Below, in pieces: positions 1-11,219 of a DNA stretch of 64,000 nt. Location: NCBI RefSeq assembly GCF_001411555.2, contig NC_049908.1, positions 26,884,724 to 26,948,723 of the forward strand, given 5' to 3'. A program made the translations under genes and the position numbers. Numbering within the stretch: position 1 is the stretch's first letter; every line of letters starts with the position of its first letter. This DNA comes from Juglans regia. Its lineage: Eukaryota > Streptophyta > Magnoliopsida > Fagales > Juglandaceae. The notes under the pieces are model-generated. The model had not been told where the DNA came from and did not search any database. It saw only the letters and a program-made list of their open reading frames with translations.

Positions 1-1985
1 CACCTACCCAGACTTTTAATCATGTATGTAAAAGATGACAATCAATCATCTTTCAAACTTCAAATTTTTAATTTTCAAATATGTTACACACATGTGAAAA
101 ATACAATTTTGAACATTAATCCAATTTCGAATTTTATCAAGAGATGTACAAAATTACTGTATGAGCTTTATTTGTAAACTTGTTCCATTTCTTGCCCATG
201 CTTGATTCGTTGATATGTTTGGCTTTATTATGTAGACAACTTTAGTTTGAGACTCATTTATGTTTGAATTCATTTGTTATTATCAAAATCTATATGTCGA
301 TATATAATTATATGAGGTTTGAAACCTTGGACTCAACATATATATTAATATAAATTATGATTATATATAAAATAATGTTATATTATAATTTATAACAATA
401 AATTTTAATCTTAAACATGTAAGTTTATTTGATCATATGTTTTAAATATAAAATATATATAATATATTAATTACATTTTTTGACCTAATAAATTCTCAAC
501 ATATTCATTTTGATAAATAAATTAGTAATAGCAATATACATTAATATATTAATATTCATTTTGGCAAACTCTATAATCACGATCTATAATTATAGAAAAT
601 AATGACCTGTTTAATAACATAATTATTTTTAGATATTCTTAAATTATTTTATTTTTATTTATTACTATTTTACTATAATTACTTTCACAAATTATTATCA
701 AACTATTTTCATATATTCTTGCTCCAAAAGAAAGACTATATATATACAATTTCTACACACGACAACATTTAAAAAACATAAATTGAATAAACAAAGGAGA
801 AAGACTCAGATAGAGCCATCTTAACATTTATAGTACGGGTGGGTGGATCTACAGCTGTAGTTGGGAGCTCCGGCGGCTCCTATAGTACATTTTATCTATA
901 TTTTTTTTATATATATTTTCTTAACACTTCTAAATATTTTTTTAAAAATTCAAAATATTATTAAAAAAATATTTCTTTAATTGTTAAATAAACAAATTCC
1001 CGACCGGAGCTCCAATGGAGAAGAGTAACGTTATTCTTTATTTTTTTATACATATATTTTTTTTTATATTTTTTAAAAAATTTACAGCATTATTAAAAAA
1101 ATTATTTAATTATTAAGTAAAAAAATAAAAAAAAATCTCAACCTCGAAGCACATACAGCTGAGTGCATTTCAACTTCAAGGCCCCCACAATTGACAAAAA
1201 GGCTCAATTTCCATTCGGTGTTTCTCAATTCAAGGGAAAAAAAATACAAAAATATGTTTTGCCTCAGTAGGACTCACCACAACTAACAATTATTTTATTT
1301 CGAAAGTAAGTCTATTTTGCTTAAACGGTTATTAAAAACCTTAAGCGGCAATTATCCGGACGAGAGCCGCTCGAGCGAGAGGCATAGGTCTCGAGCGCTT
1401 CATAGAGCGACGACTCAATTGTCTAAGTGAGTTTCTATTTTTTTTTTTCCCATCTCGCATTACATGTATTTTTTTACTATTAATTAAATAATTTGTAAAT
1501 AAATAATAAAATAAAATGTGGATATGATACTGTTGTAATTTTTTTGATAATTTTTTTGTTTTGCTTTTATAAATTGGGAGTAAGAAATTTTTTTTTATAG
1601 TGCTCAAAATATTTTGTTTTTATTTTGTTGTAATTTTTGTACATGCATTAAAGGAATTTATGTTTGATTTATGTTATTTATTGATAAATGATTTAATAAA
1701 TTAATTATTCAATCGTTACAACAACTTTTCAATTATTGGTGAGTCTCATACATTTTCCAACTTTTCATAAATAATACTAAACTCATTTTAACATTTAAAT
1801 ATATTGAAATTCATCTTTGACGGCCCACATTACTCACTCTATTATCTCAACTCAATTCACTATTATTCATAAAAAAAAATTCAACTAAGCTTAGCTTCAC
1901 ATCCGAACACAGCTCATTATTCTCTCTGTACTGGTCCACTGGATGGCACCAAAGAAATTTGAAATATACCAAAATGAGAAAATAA
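1..1985. other. AT-rich intergenic region with repeat fragments
   Basis: I see no gene here. The stretch is very AT-rich. At about 890-1000 and again at about 1035-1135 it carries copies of a dispersed low-complexity motif (poly-T/ATATTTTT followed by ATTAATTATTAAGTAAAAAAATAA-like sequence). Relatives occur near 14900-15010, 25000-25080, 34210-34360, 52650-52800 and 63770-63940. Short open frames on the minus strand around 1341-1607 are lysine-rich products of poly-T runs and are not credible genes. Confidence 0.5.
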
Positions 1986-2978
1986 TTATGGAATGGACCT
2001 CTCAATCCGTCTTAGTTCTTTTGAAACATCAATCATGGTTGGCCTAAACTCTGGATTCGAATCTCTGCATATCAGGGCAAGCTGCAGTGAGGCTTGCAAT
2101 TGCTGCTCCAGACCAGCTTCTCCTTCCCCTGCCTGGATTTCAGATTCGACAATCTTCTTTACATTAACGTTTTCTTTTCTGAAGTCTACGAAGTTCTCAA
2201 AACCAGAAGCTGCTTGGCGTAGATCCATGAAAGTTTTTCCAGTTACAAGCTCCAACAGAAGCGTTCCAAAGCTAAAGACATCGCTTTTTTCCGTCACAAC
2301 GCCCGTAGCAACATACTGGGGGCATACGAACCTGATAGTCCCAATAACTTCATCTTTCACCTCAAATTCACCCTCTGGGATTTCAACAGAAACTGAAAAA
2401 TCAGATAGTTTGGGAATGTCACGTTGGTCAAAGAAGATGTTTCTTGGATGTATATCCCTATGAATAATGGGTCTGGAGAAGGCTGTGTGGAGATATGCAA
2501 TAGCATGAGCAATCTCCCTTGCAACCTTTAGCCTGCACTTCCATGGCATAGGTCGAGCTTGTGGTTGAGAGGGATAAATTCGATCGGAAAGGGTTCCATT
2601 TGCAGCAGATTCGTAGACTAAAACGAGAGATGGAGTCTCGAGACAGCATCCTATGAGCTTAAGAACATTCTTGTGAGGGCACATCTTTGCACAGATAACC
2701 AAATCAGTGAAGGGAAAGTCCAGTTCATTTGCGTATTTAATCTTTCTGTACTTCTTAACGGAAAGGAGTCTGCCTTCGAGAGACCCATTGTACCATTGAT
2801 ACGACCCAACCTCGTGAAAAAGAAGGTGAGGATCGTAGTTGTTCGTGGCCTTCAGGAGCTCTTCGATGGAGAAGTTACGGATGGGAATACACCTGCTATT
2901 ACAAGAGGCAATTAACTTCTCCAGTAATACGCTTCCATTCTCCACAAATGCCTTCTCTCTCTCTTTTTTTCCGAGCAT
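1986..2978 (-). CDS. ZRK/ZED1-type receptor-like cytoplasmic pseudokinase
   Basis: A 330-aa single-exon protein kinase-like gene reads from ATG at 2978 to the stop at 1986. The N-terminal FSIEELLKATNNYD block (about residues 36-49) is typical of RLK/Pelle and WAK-like cytoplasmic kinases. The beta-3 lysine (K75 in LLSVKK) and HRD (173-175) with N180 are kept. The glycine-rich loop is degraded (HEVGSYQWYNG) and DFG is DFS (193-195). The DFSVSVEIPEGE segment and GVVTEKSDVFSFG (226-238) match the ZED1-related kinase family. There is no signal peptide or transmembrane segment, and the length fits ZRKs (about 330-350 aa). Known ZRKs act as cytoplasmic adaptors binding the NLR immune receptor ZAR1 and sensing effector-modified kinases; a role here is inferred from family. 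CT-rich sequence lies just upstream of the start. An ordinary WAK-like kinase is the alternative, but the DFS and lost G-loop argue against it. Confidence 0.85.
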   Translation of the reverse strand: MLGKKEREKAFVENGSVLLEKLIASCNSRCIPIRNFSIEELLKATNNYDPHLLFHEVGSYQWYNGSLEGRLLSVKKYRKIKYANELDFPFTDLVICAKMCPHKNVLKLIGCCLETPSLVLVYESAANGTLSDRIYPSQPQARPMPWKCRLKVAREIAHAIAYLHTAFSRPIIHRDIHPRNIFFDQRDIPKLSDFSVSVEIPEGEFEVKDEVIGTIRFVCPQYVATGVVTEKSDVFSFGTLLLELVTGKTFMDLRQAASGFENFVDFRKENVNVKKIVESEIQAGEGEAGLEQQLQASLQLALICRDSNPEFRPTMIDVSKELRRIERSIP

Positions 2979-3870
2979 TCTCTCTTAATAAATGATCTCT
3001 CCGTCTCTCTCTCTGTGTTTGTGGATTCTGCAGGGTTGGAGATATGGTCTTAACCTTAAATCCCTTTCCCATGCCATATTCATCAAGGTAGAGGGAGATT
3101 AGTTTCGTCGAAAGTAGAGGGAAATTTCGTGGAAATTTTGTAGAAACTTCTTCATCATTGCCATTTGGGAATCTTTATTAGACTTCTTTACCAGAGGGTT
3201 GCTTATTCTGCAAGTCAGCGGCCATTTGATTGGCAATTTGTTCTGCGCGTAAAGTCCTTTTCTAATTTTCCAAAGTTATTGGGCCCATTGACTTTGGCGG
3301 ATTGAGTGGGAGATGTGATCTCTTTGTTCCAAACAAAATGCCGAGCTGGCTTTGTATTCAGCAATCTCGAGGATTTGATTCTATAATTTTTGTTATCTCT
3401 ATAATTTCATATATTTTAGGTCGTTGTTATTTAAATAATTGGAAAAGGAAGTCATTTGAAATAGATACAATAATTGGAAAAGGAAGTCATTTGACCCAGC
3501 AAATGGGGCGGTGAATAGTTGGGTAGTGTTCCCCGTGTCTCGAAGATTGCGAGATCAACAGTTGGGTCCTGAAATCTCGTATAAGAAATGCCGTTGTTAA
3601 GCTAACCACGCTGGCTATATCCGAGCAGCAAAACTTAATACCAAATACGTTTAAAGAAAGCAAACCGAAACAAATAAATTAGACCCATTTGAGTTAAAAA
3701 TAAAACTGCTTGCTGCTTTGAAAACTCAAAAACTCAAGGAAAAAAAAAATCTGAAGAAAATGTTGGGGCAAAATCTTTTGAAAACAAATATTATTTTCTA
3801 AAAACTTAACCCTCACTAATTTTGGCTTTTATAAAAAAGCAAATTTGTTGAGAGATTTATTCCTTTGATG
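2979..3870. other. Upstream region of the pseudokinase gene
   Basis: This is the 5' flank of the minus-strand kinase gene. It contains a CT/GA-rich leader at about 2955-3020 and a short direct duplication of AATTGGAAAAGGAAGTCATTTGA at about 3438-3460 and 3473-3495. No further gene is recognisable. Confidence 0.5.
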
Positions 3871-3879
3871 GAAAAAATC

Positions 3880-5313
3880 TATTAATTCATTGTGATAGTA
3901 CTACTATATTTAGTAGAGTACAAAACCGTTATTATAACTGTAAATCCAGATAAAAAATACAGTACTGTGAGATTTCTTTACTGATGGTGTTATTAATGTG
4001 GATCCGCTAACAAAACTTTGACAAGAAAAATGATCTGAAATACATCGAGGGGAATGAGATTAAAATCCATAATTCAAGAGCCATGTATGAGGATACCCAA
4101 CCCGGGACTAGAGATTCTGAGAACTGGGTTCAATAGAAAAAATGAATCATATGATGGTCGTAAGAAATATACTATTTATTTTATTTCTCATTCCTATGAT
4201 GTGAGTGCATTTATCCTGTAATGTTGTGGAGGATGAGTTTTTGAAAGAAACTCTTAATGAAATTCTGTAGCTCTTATGAGTAGGGTGTAATTATTACAAG
4301 AACACCATTGATAGATTTCACCTATGTGAGTGTGAGAGTGGGGCCGCTCTCTATGAGACTTGGAGTTATTCTCAAATACACTCATGAAATCAGGATGAGC
4401 ACAATGCCATAATGTACTGGCTAATAAAGTTTACGTCAACACCTGGATTTTTATGTGTGAATAATAATTTTTTATTTCTCCTAAGCAGTCATAGTTCAAG
4501 TCTGAGATCACTATTGACTCTAGAGTAAAAGTTGTTATTTCACTAAGTGAGGGTTCAATGTAGAGCACACCTTCATGATGCATAATAATTCTTCTTGATC
4601 TGTAAGTATCTCTCTCATATTATTATTCATATTATTTTAAAAAATAGTGGGAGAATGTTAGTATTTTTTAAAATAATTATTAGAATTTATGAGATTTATT
4701 GCTTTAACGGTTTTAAACTTGCTTTTATTCTCTTGATTTGCCAGTAGCGGAACGGAGAGAGTTAAGTGATCATACCGTTTTGGTTTTCAAGAAGCTTTAT
4801 TGCTTGAACGGTTTCTTCAATGTTTCTTAACGGGCTTGTAGCCGTTAATATTGGCTTATTTAGTAAATGTTATTTCCGTTTACGTCCTTTAAGTTTTGCG
4901 TCACTTTTTTGTCTAATACACTTTATATATATATATATTTGGGAAGTCTTGCGGTGGATACTTGTGTAGAATATTTGACAAAAAAGTGTGATAAACAAAA
5001 ATATACTTAGTGAGTATATATTTTTGATGGTATTTTCAGATAAAAGAAATGTGTTCTTTTGAGTGGAGCTTTAGACTCAACCACTTGTGAAGAGTAGGCT
5101 TGAGTCATATGACGATCAGTTGGGCTGTTGTATCCTGGAAGAGTCAAGTCAAGAAGATTTCTGCTGTACTGGTTAATTTGAGATTTTGTACACTGCAGAT
5201 GGCTTGAATCTCTTCAAAGAGAGCAATATTTCTGTGCCTCAGTCCAAACTGATTTTGTCTTAATTTTTATTTTAATTGTAATTTTTATTATATTATTGTG
5301 TATTTCACTAACA
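3880..5313 (+). mobile_element. Decayed Ty1/copia 3' end with intact 3' LTR
   Basis: From about 3880 to 4120 the plus strand encodes broken copia RNase H sequence. A reading LLIHCDSTTIFSRVQNRYYN, then DPLTK after frameshifts, then a TSRGM-like tail, follows the usual order CDS...YNGKSR...DPLTKGL. Several stops and frame changes make it non-functional. The polypurine stretch AGTGGGAGAA (about 4646-4655) directly precedes an LTR at 4656-5313 (658 bp) that begins TGTTAG and ends CTAACA, a perfect 6-bp terminal inverted repeat. No 5' half or second LTR was found, so the element is truncated on the left. Confidence 0.8.
4656..5313 (+). repeat. Copia 3' LTR
   Basis: The LTR is 658 bp and is bounded by TGTTAG...CTAACA. 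It follows directly on a polypurine tract, as expected for a 3' LTR. A TATATATATATA run near 4925-4937 could serve as its TATA box. Confidence 0.75.
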
Positions 5314-6180
5314 ATTGCAAATGATCACAAATTATACTATGAAAGAGTAGCTTTTGTTAATGAAAGAAGATGAAAGGTAGTTAACGCCAATACATCTTTC
5401 ACTTATATAGAACCAGCTTGCAGTATCAACTTTATATTAAATAAATCTCTTATAATATGTGGGCCTTACTATAAGAGATGTGTATTATTGGTCGTGCCTG
5501 GGTAGCATTCTCTTCATGAGTTCCTCAAACCCTAATCAATTTTTTAAAATTAAATTATTCATATTATGGTACCTCTATTGCGTATATATCATCCACAATA
5601 ATTTCAAAAATTAAAGATTATTTTAAAATAATTGTTAGAATAATCATACCACAAAGTAGACCACAAGCTCTGGTTTTTAATAACTTGTTTCTTAAATTAG
5701 ATTGTAATAGTAGCTTTATCCCTATGATTGCATTATATTTATCATAAATGATATTTACGTACAGGATGTGTGAGTCTCACGCACTTCTTTCAACAAAATC
5801 AAGTAAATTTGGAATACACATAAAAAAAACTATTTTTTTAATAATAGACTCTACGTATTTTCAAATAGAGTGTGCGAGGCTTTCATACTCTAGAACTATA
5901 TATAACATTACTCTTTATTTCTAAATGTTATTAGTTTATTTTTATTATCTTTAAATGAAGCATACATGGAGAGGATTACTTTTGAAATTTAAGATGATTG
6001 GAGTTCAAAATCAAATAGCTCTATTTGGGATTCTTGACGTCATTATGAAAATTACTAACAACAAATAAAGGAGTTGGGTTAGAATTGAAAACAGTTCGCA
6101 ATTCCAGAGTTGCTTGTTAGAAGAACTGGCCCAATCTGGACAAAATCTTTAGGCCAGATCTTGAGTTCAATTAATCTAAC
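5314..6180. other. Intergenic region with a palindromic MITE-like segment
   Basis: No gene is seen. At about 5760-5895 the arms GTGTGAGTCTCACGCAC and GAGTGTGCGAGGCTTTCATAC flank an AT-rich centre, which is consistent with an old palindromic MITE. Confidence 0.4.
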
Positions 6181-7050
6181 TAGGCCTAGAGCCCATCACC
6201 AACCCAATCCGTTGAGTAGCCCGTAAAGCTCTTACCTCTCTTGGAACAGATTGATATCCACTGTATTAGTGAGAACTCGCCCTTTCGCAATTTTTGGCAT
6301 CCAATTAACAATGTGATTTACTTCTAAAAATAAAAGCCATGTTAGCAACAATAGTGTGAGGGGGACCCTTCCGGAGAGTAGCCCAGGCCCAAAGAGATCA
6401 AGTTGTGGAGGCCCTAGGCCCCTTAGAGGAACCCTAAAGTAGACCAAGAGCCCAAGCCAGGAAGCCATGTTTCGATCCCACGACTCGCCTGCCCATACAG
6501 AAAGGCCTTGGCATGGGGCTCGACTCGGTCAAGGAACCAACTATAAGGCAATGATCACTTGGGTCCTGGGTGGACTGCCAAGCCTTGCAATAGAGCAATA
6601 GAGTATGTAGCGGAAAACTGCAACAAGCACAGGCAGCTGAGTGTGTTCGATCGTGGGCGCGCTAGGCTAGAGACACGCCGCATTCAATGCATGTCTGGGA
6701 GCCCAACACTCAATGACCTATTGCCAAAGGTGCCATAGGACAACACAACCACAGCCTGACATACTGGCACAGCAGGAGGGTGGTGGCAGGTCTCACTAGA
6801 GCACAGCCTGACATTCCACGATCTCCCTCGAAAGTCAAGTCCAAGTCAGGTATAAATACAGCCATCCCTCTCAGGGGAAGGCTTTCTGAACTCTTTGACT
6901 ACTTGACTCACTTAGCTTTCTTCATCATATTCTCTACTGACTTTGGCATGACCCCATACGTCACAGGAACCAATTCTTCTTCTTAGCTGCAAGTCTTGAG
7001 AGTTTGGCTATCGTGGTACTGCTTGAGCTGCGAAATAAGGCATCAACAAA
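6180..7050. mobile_element. Probable LTR-retrotransposon remnant
   Basis: This block is much more GC-rich than its surroundings and has no intact reading frame. A promoter-like GGTATAAATACAG at about 6849-6861 followed by a pyrimidine-rich leader resembles the U3/R junction of a plant LTR. I could not define the element ends, so the class is inferred from composition and the TATA-like box only. Confidence 0.4.
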
Positions 7051-7799
7051 TAAATTGAGAAATAAGAAAATTTTGGTTATTGTCTAATATTATATGTTTC
7101 TAGAATTTTGGTCCTTTTCTCATATCGATATTTTTCCATTGTTTCAGCTTGCTTTCCATGAAATTTGATTTTTTAAGGTTTGTCATATTGCTGACACATG
7201 TTCTTTTCTGTATATATATAAGCAACCACAATATATGGTACTCTACATGGATTGGGGCTTTTAAATATAGCACCTTACAACCATAGGATGATAGTTAAAA
7301 ACATGCTCAACACCAAAACCTAGAGCTACATATATATGATCAGCTGATCTATTAAATTTACATTACAAATCAGAACGAGCACCAGTTACCAAGGAAAACG
7401 CTATCTTTGGCAATTAGCTAAGACATTTCAAGTGGTTGCAAAGTATCCTTCTTGCTAACTATGCCTTTTTGTAGTGCATGATCTCTTTCACTGACCCGGT
7501 CATGGGCTATAAATCTTGCGTCTCCTGCAAATTAAGAATAAAATCATAAAAGTATAGAGCATTTCGAGTATCGTAAGAATTTTTTGAAAGGTTTTTTTCT
7601 TGGAGTATACCACCCGTATCACTTAAACTGAATGATTTGATTTGTAAAATTCAATTTTTAAAATTTATCTTTTAAATTAAATTATAACTTATAATAACTT
7701 CACTAGAAATCATGAGCATGACATTGTGGGGCAAAATGTTGGCAAGATTCTCCATCATGATCCATCCCATCATTAATTTATGTGGTAATGGGCTTATGA
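7050..7799. other. Intergenic flank of the first CACTA element
   Basis: Sequence is AT-rich with no recognisable gene. It ends at the AAT target-site copy at 7800-7802. Confidence 0.4.
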
Positions 7800-7802
7800 A
7801 AT

Positions 7803-8430
7803 CACTACAACAAATTGGATCTTTTCCGGCACCACCATTCGCCGCAAATAGCACCATATTTCGCTGCAAATACAATTTAGCATGATTCGTCGCAATTGTT
7901 GACTCATTTAAAATATTACACAGCGAAACCAAAATATCGACGCAAAAAAGATTTATTTGCGGCAAAAAAATTCACCGCACATATTGTTAAGTACACTGCA
8001 AATATTATTGGGATCCCAGTGTAATATCGCTGCGAATAAGTTATTGCAGCGTTTCGCCTCGTCGCTAATACGCCGAAAGTCGCCACAAAATATTCCCACT
8101 CATTTGCAGCGTGTTAAGGAATCGCCGTAATAAAGATTTCTCGTGTCCCATTAAATCGCCGTGATTATGACTAACGGCTGTTAATTTCATCGCAATAGAC
8201 CCACACACCGTCTCCAAGTTTGCCGTGAATGGTTCAATGGGGCGAATATTTTTTCACTGCGACAAGTTTTCGCCGCTAAAAAGCTTTTTTGCTGCGAAAG
8301 CTTTTCGCCGCCAAAATCCTGAATTTCATTTTTACTCTTTCACGACCAGATTTCTTCGGTGCAAAAAAATTTTGTGTTTTGAAATTTTAGTCACAGCGAA
8401 CTGGAAATCGCCACGAATGTGTTTTTGACC
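7803..8430. repeat. Left subterminal repeat array of CACTA element 1
   Basis: The array holds many short degenerate copies of a CGCCGCAAAT/TTTGCGGCGA-type motif in both orientations, including near 7840, 7860, 7955, 8030, 8095, 8150 and 8265-8330. A weaker counterpart with GTCGTAAG and GCAGCGAT motifs lies at 13530-13820. Confidence 0.75.
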
Positions 8431-9194
8431 CTGCTACCAAACCAGTATATAAAATGCATCATTTTTTTAGGGCACCTAATTTCCTACTCTAACTCATTTA
8501 CAATATTACCAAATAGTACTTTAATCCAATGCTAGACCATAATAGCATATATATAAATTAAATTCAAGTTTCCATCCAATACATCAATACATTAGTACAT
8601 CAGCCAGCCTTTAAGGTTACTACTATACACTGGCATATGGTGCATTAATTGAAGGCAATTGAGTACTACAAATGGGAGTAGGTAATCATGTCTCTTACAA
8701 GCTTTAAAGTACAGAAACATCCACAATACAAATGTCCATCCAGTTAAAACGAATATGAAAACAAATGGTGGGTGCAGTTAATCCGCAACTTCGCACATCG
8801 ATCATTGATAAGCCAGACCTAGTGATTGAGCAGCAAACACTCCAGCTGTCTGGAACAGTGTTATCACCCAAATATACACTGCCTTCTACATGAGCTGTGC
8901 AAAAGAAATATCCAACATTCGCAAATCTCCAAAGTGACAATTTTTCTTAATATAAGTTGCACACGAACATTAATAGCAGAAATTTCTAAACCTTTTTTTA
9001 TATTCTAAGCCAAAAGATCTAGGAAAATAAATCATGTACTTGAACCATGATGAATTCTAGCTAGCTATCTAATAGTAATGTCCAACATTTGATATGTAAC
9101 TAATAAACTCTAATTTATCTTAACGGATATCAGTAGGGTATATATTTTTAATCTAACTAAAAAACGTATTGAACATGATTTATATATCAATAAG

Positions 9195-9950
9195 GTTAGG
9201 GGTATAACCGGTCTGGTCCGGTTTTGGACAAAATCTAGGACTGAACCGATATGTACCGGTTTTGCATTTTTCAAAACCGATTACGTCCCGATTTCCCTCC
9301 TAAACCGGTACCTCCTGTTTTACCGGTTTTCGGTCCAGTTTTTCGATTTTTTTAAATATAAAAAATATATAATAAAATGTTACTTCTTATGATAAAATGT
9401 TATTAATAATTTAATATATATATTATGTTTAAAACATATGATCAATTAAATTTTCATCTTTAAAAGTAAACTTTCATTTTATAAATTATAACAACATTAT
9501 CTTATATATAATTTTATTAATAACATATGATCAAAAAAATTACAAATGTTCATATTTAAAATTAACATTTTATGTTATAATTTATAAATTATAAAATAAA
9601 ATTATTTCATATATGATATATAACTATATATTATATATATAAATTTAATATATAATTATATATTATATATATATATTTTGTATAATATATAAAATTAATT
9701 TTTATATATATATTCTTTTCCAACCGGTCCGGTCCAGTCCCGAAAACTACGGAACGGAAACCGGTTCCTATTTTATGAAAATCGGCTGGATCCGGTCCGG
9801 TTTTCGTTCTGTAGTTTCCGGGACCGGACCGGATCCAGCCGGTTTTCATAAAATAGAAATCGGTTCCTGACCGGACCGCTCAAAACAGGACCAACCGGTC
9901 TGGTTCAGTCCGGTCCGGACCAATTTTTCGGTTTAAATTTACACCCCTAA
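9195..9950. mobile_element. Nested hairpin-rich non-autonomous element
   Basis: The outer ends are inverted copies of TTAGGGGT(A/G)TAA: left from 9195/9196, right ending at 9950. Possible 5-bp flanking duplications ATAAG lie at 9190-9194 and 9951-9955. Both end regions are rich in CCGGT(C/T)CGGT motifs. The right part contains a strong internal inverted repeat, 9760-9800 against 9824-9864, with few mismatches and a 23-nt loop. The middle is AT-rich. I cannot assign a superfamily. It lies inside CACTA element 1 and so is younger than, or was carried by, it. Confidence 0.6.
9760..9864. repeat. Long inverted repeat (hairpin), 41-bp arms
   Basis: Arms 9760-9800 and 9824-9864 are reverse complements apart from a handful of positions. 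They share the core GGCTGGATCCGGTCCGG and its complement, with a 23-nt loop. Confidence 0.85.
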
Positions 9951-10200
9951 ATAAGATATATATTTTTAACTTATATATACGCATTCCTACTGATCATGAT
10001 CTGTATGAAACTAGCTATAAAAACCCATAATTTTCAAATAGTGGAACATTATATTTGCATACCATAATATCGAAAAACATCATCATCATCAACAATTAGC
10101 ATCTAATTAAAGAGGAGTCGAAAGTTCGGAAACATGGAACCAAGTATCGGGATAAAGAAAAAACCCATTAATGTATGCCAATTAATTGTTGGGTACACTT

Positions 10201-10281
10201 GTTGTCGCATCCCTCACCACCAGCTGTTGGTGCCAAACACCTATGAATCACTCTCTCACAAACCAGTGAAAACTTGTTTTC
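10201..10281 (-). pseudogene. Captured PP2C gene fragment, C-terminal exon
   Basis: The 27-codon segment reads ENKFSLVCERVIHRCLAPTA...GGEGCDN on the minus strand. It matches the PP2C C-terminal block that normally continues into MTMILVQFK. A plausible splice acceptor (GATGCAG) lies just before it at about 10282-10288. After CDN the sequence diverges from the family and soon meets a stop. It lies within CACTA element 1, about 0.7 kb downstream of the other PP2C exon. Confidence 0.75.
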
Positions 10282-10988
10282 CTGCATCTTCACAATGTTT
10301 ACTGTCAAACAGGTTGCAATATTTAGACCTTCAATACTTGGAATATGTATATATGCAAGTAAAAACCAAACACAGTTAATTACTTCTTCACAACCAACGT
10401 ACAAACACAATAAATCTTAACTAGATGTTCAAGTTATTAAATAGGTATCAAGAGACCTATGCACCAACTGAGGTTAGTTGTTCGTGAATAAAACTACCAG
10501 TTGCTGGCTTGACATGCAATCCTTGAAAGAAATTTACTGAGATAGTAATCCACATAAAAATATCACACATCAAATGCATTTGATTTATAAAGTGACCTGC
10601 CGGTAGCTAATTATATTAAGAAACTCACTAGCAGGACAAATCTATCAATAAGTAGTTCTACAAGAATTAATAAGCCATACAATTCCTTAAATTGATGTAG
10701 GCCCTTCTACAAGGTACCCTTGTGCAACAAAAAGAATAAATATATCAAGGCTCTACAGGTATCTCTGTCACCCATACAAGTCTTATCAACCTTTCCTTGC
10801 GCAAAATGATATTTTCAGTTCACCATCAAGTGCAGTTCCATTTCATACACCTCATTACAACATTTTTAATAGCATTACCAATTGAAAAGAAGAGGAGCAT
10901 AAATATATCATCAGTACCTTTCATGTTAAAAACATAAGATGTGTACCAGACAAAATTTGGTAAGAACTCCAGCAGAGCCAAAAGTTAC

Positions 10989-11114
10989 CTGACCCTTCCT
11001 AGATATCACACAACGAGAATCACCAGCATTTGCAACAAGAAGTTCATTGTTTCTAATGATTGCAACACAGGCTGTTCTCCCAGAAGTTGGTCCAGCAAAA
11101 TTAGAATGAGGTCC
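10989..11114 (-). pseudogene. Captured PP2C gene fragment, central exon
   Basis: A 126-nt exon (42 codons) with intact acceptor (CACCAG) and donor (GTAACT) encodes [20 protein letters not shown]...[14 protein letters not shown]. This is the conserved PP2C core strand segment; the family normally has GSTA where this copy has GRTA. The region that should follow, with later metal-binding aspartates and the GFI...GSLNLARAIGD block, was not found between here and 10281. The locus therefore cannot make a full phosphatase. Position inside CACTA element 1 suggests transduplication from a functional PP2C gene elsewhere in the genome. Confidence 0.8.
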
Positions 11115-11219
11115 CTGGTGACAATGGATGCATTTAAACCCAAGGAATATGGTTAAATCAGATTCGGAAAATCTCAAATTCCATTTACTGAGAAACCAAG
11201 TTACAGATTGATCCAATCA

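Noticed and set aside
1993..2915. Plus-strand open frames opposite the pseudokinase
   Set aside because: They are shadow frames of the minus-strand kinase gene.
10134..10379. Plus-strand 81-codon frame
   Set aside because: It is antisense to the PP2C C-terminal exon fragment, a shadow frame.
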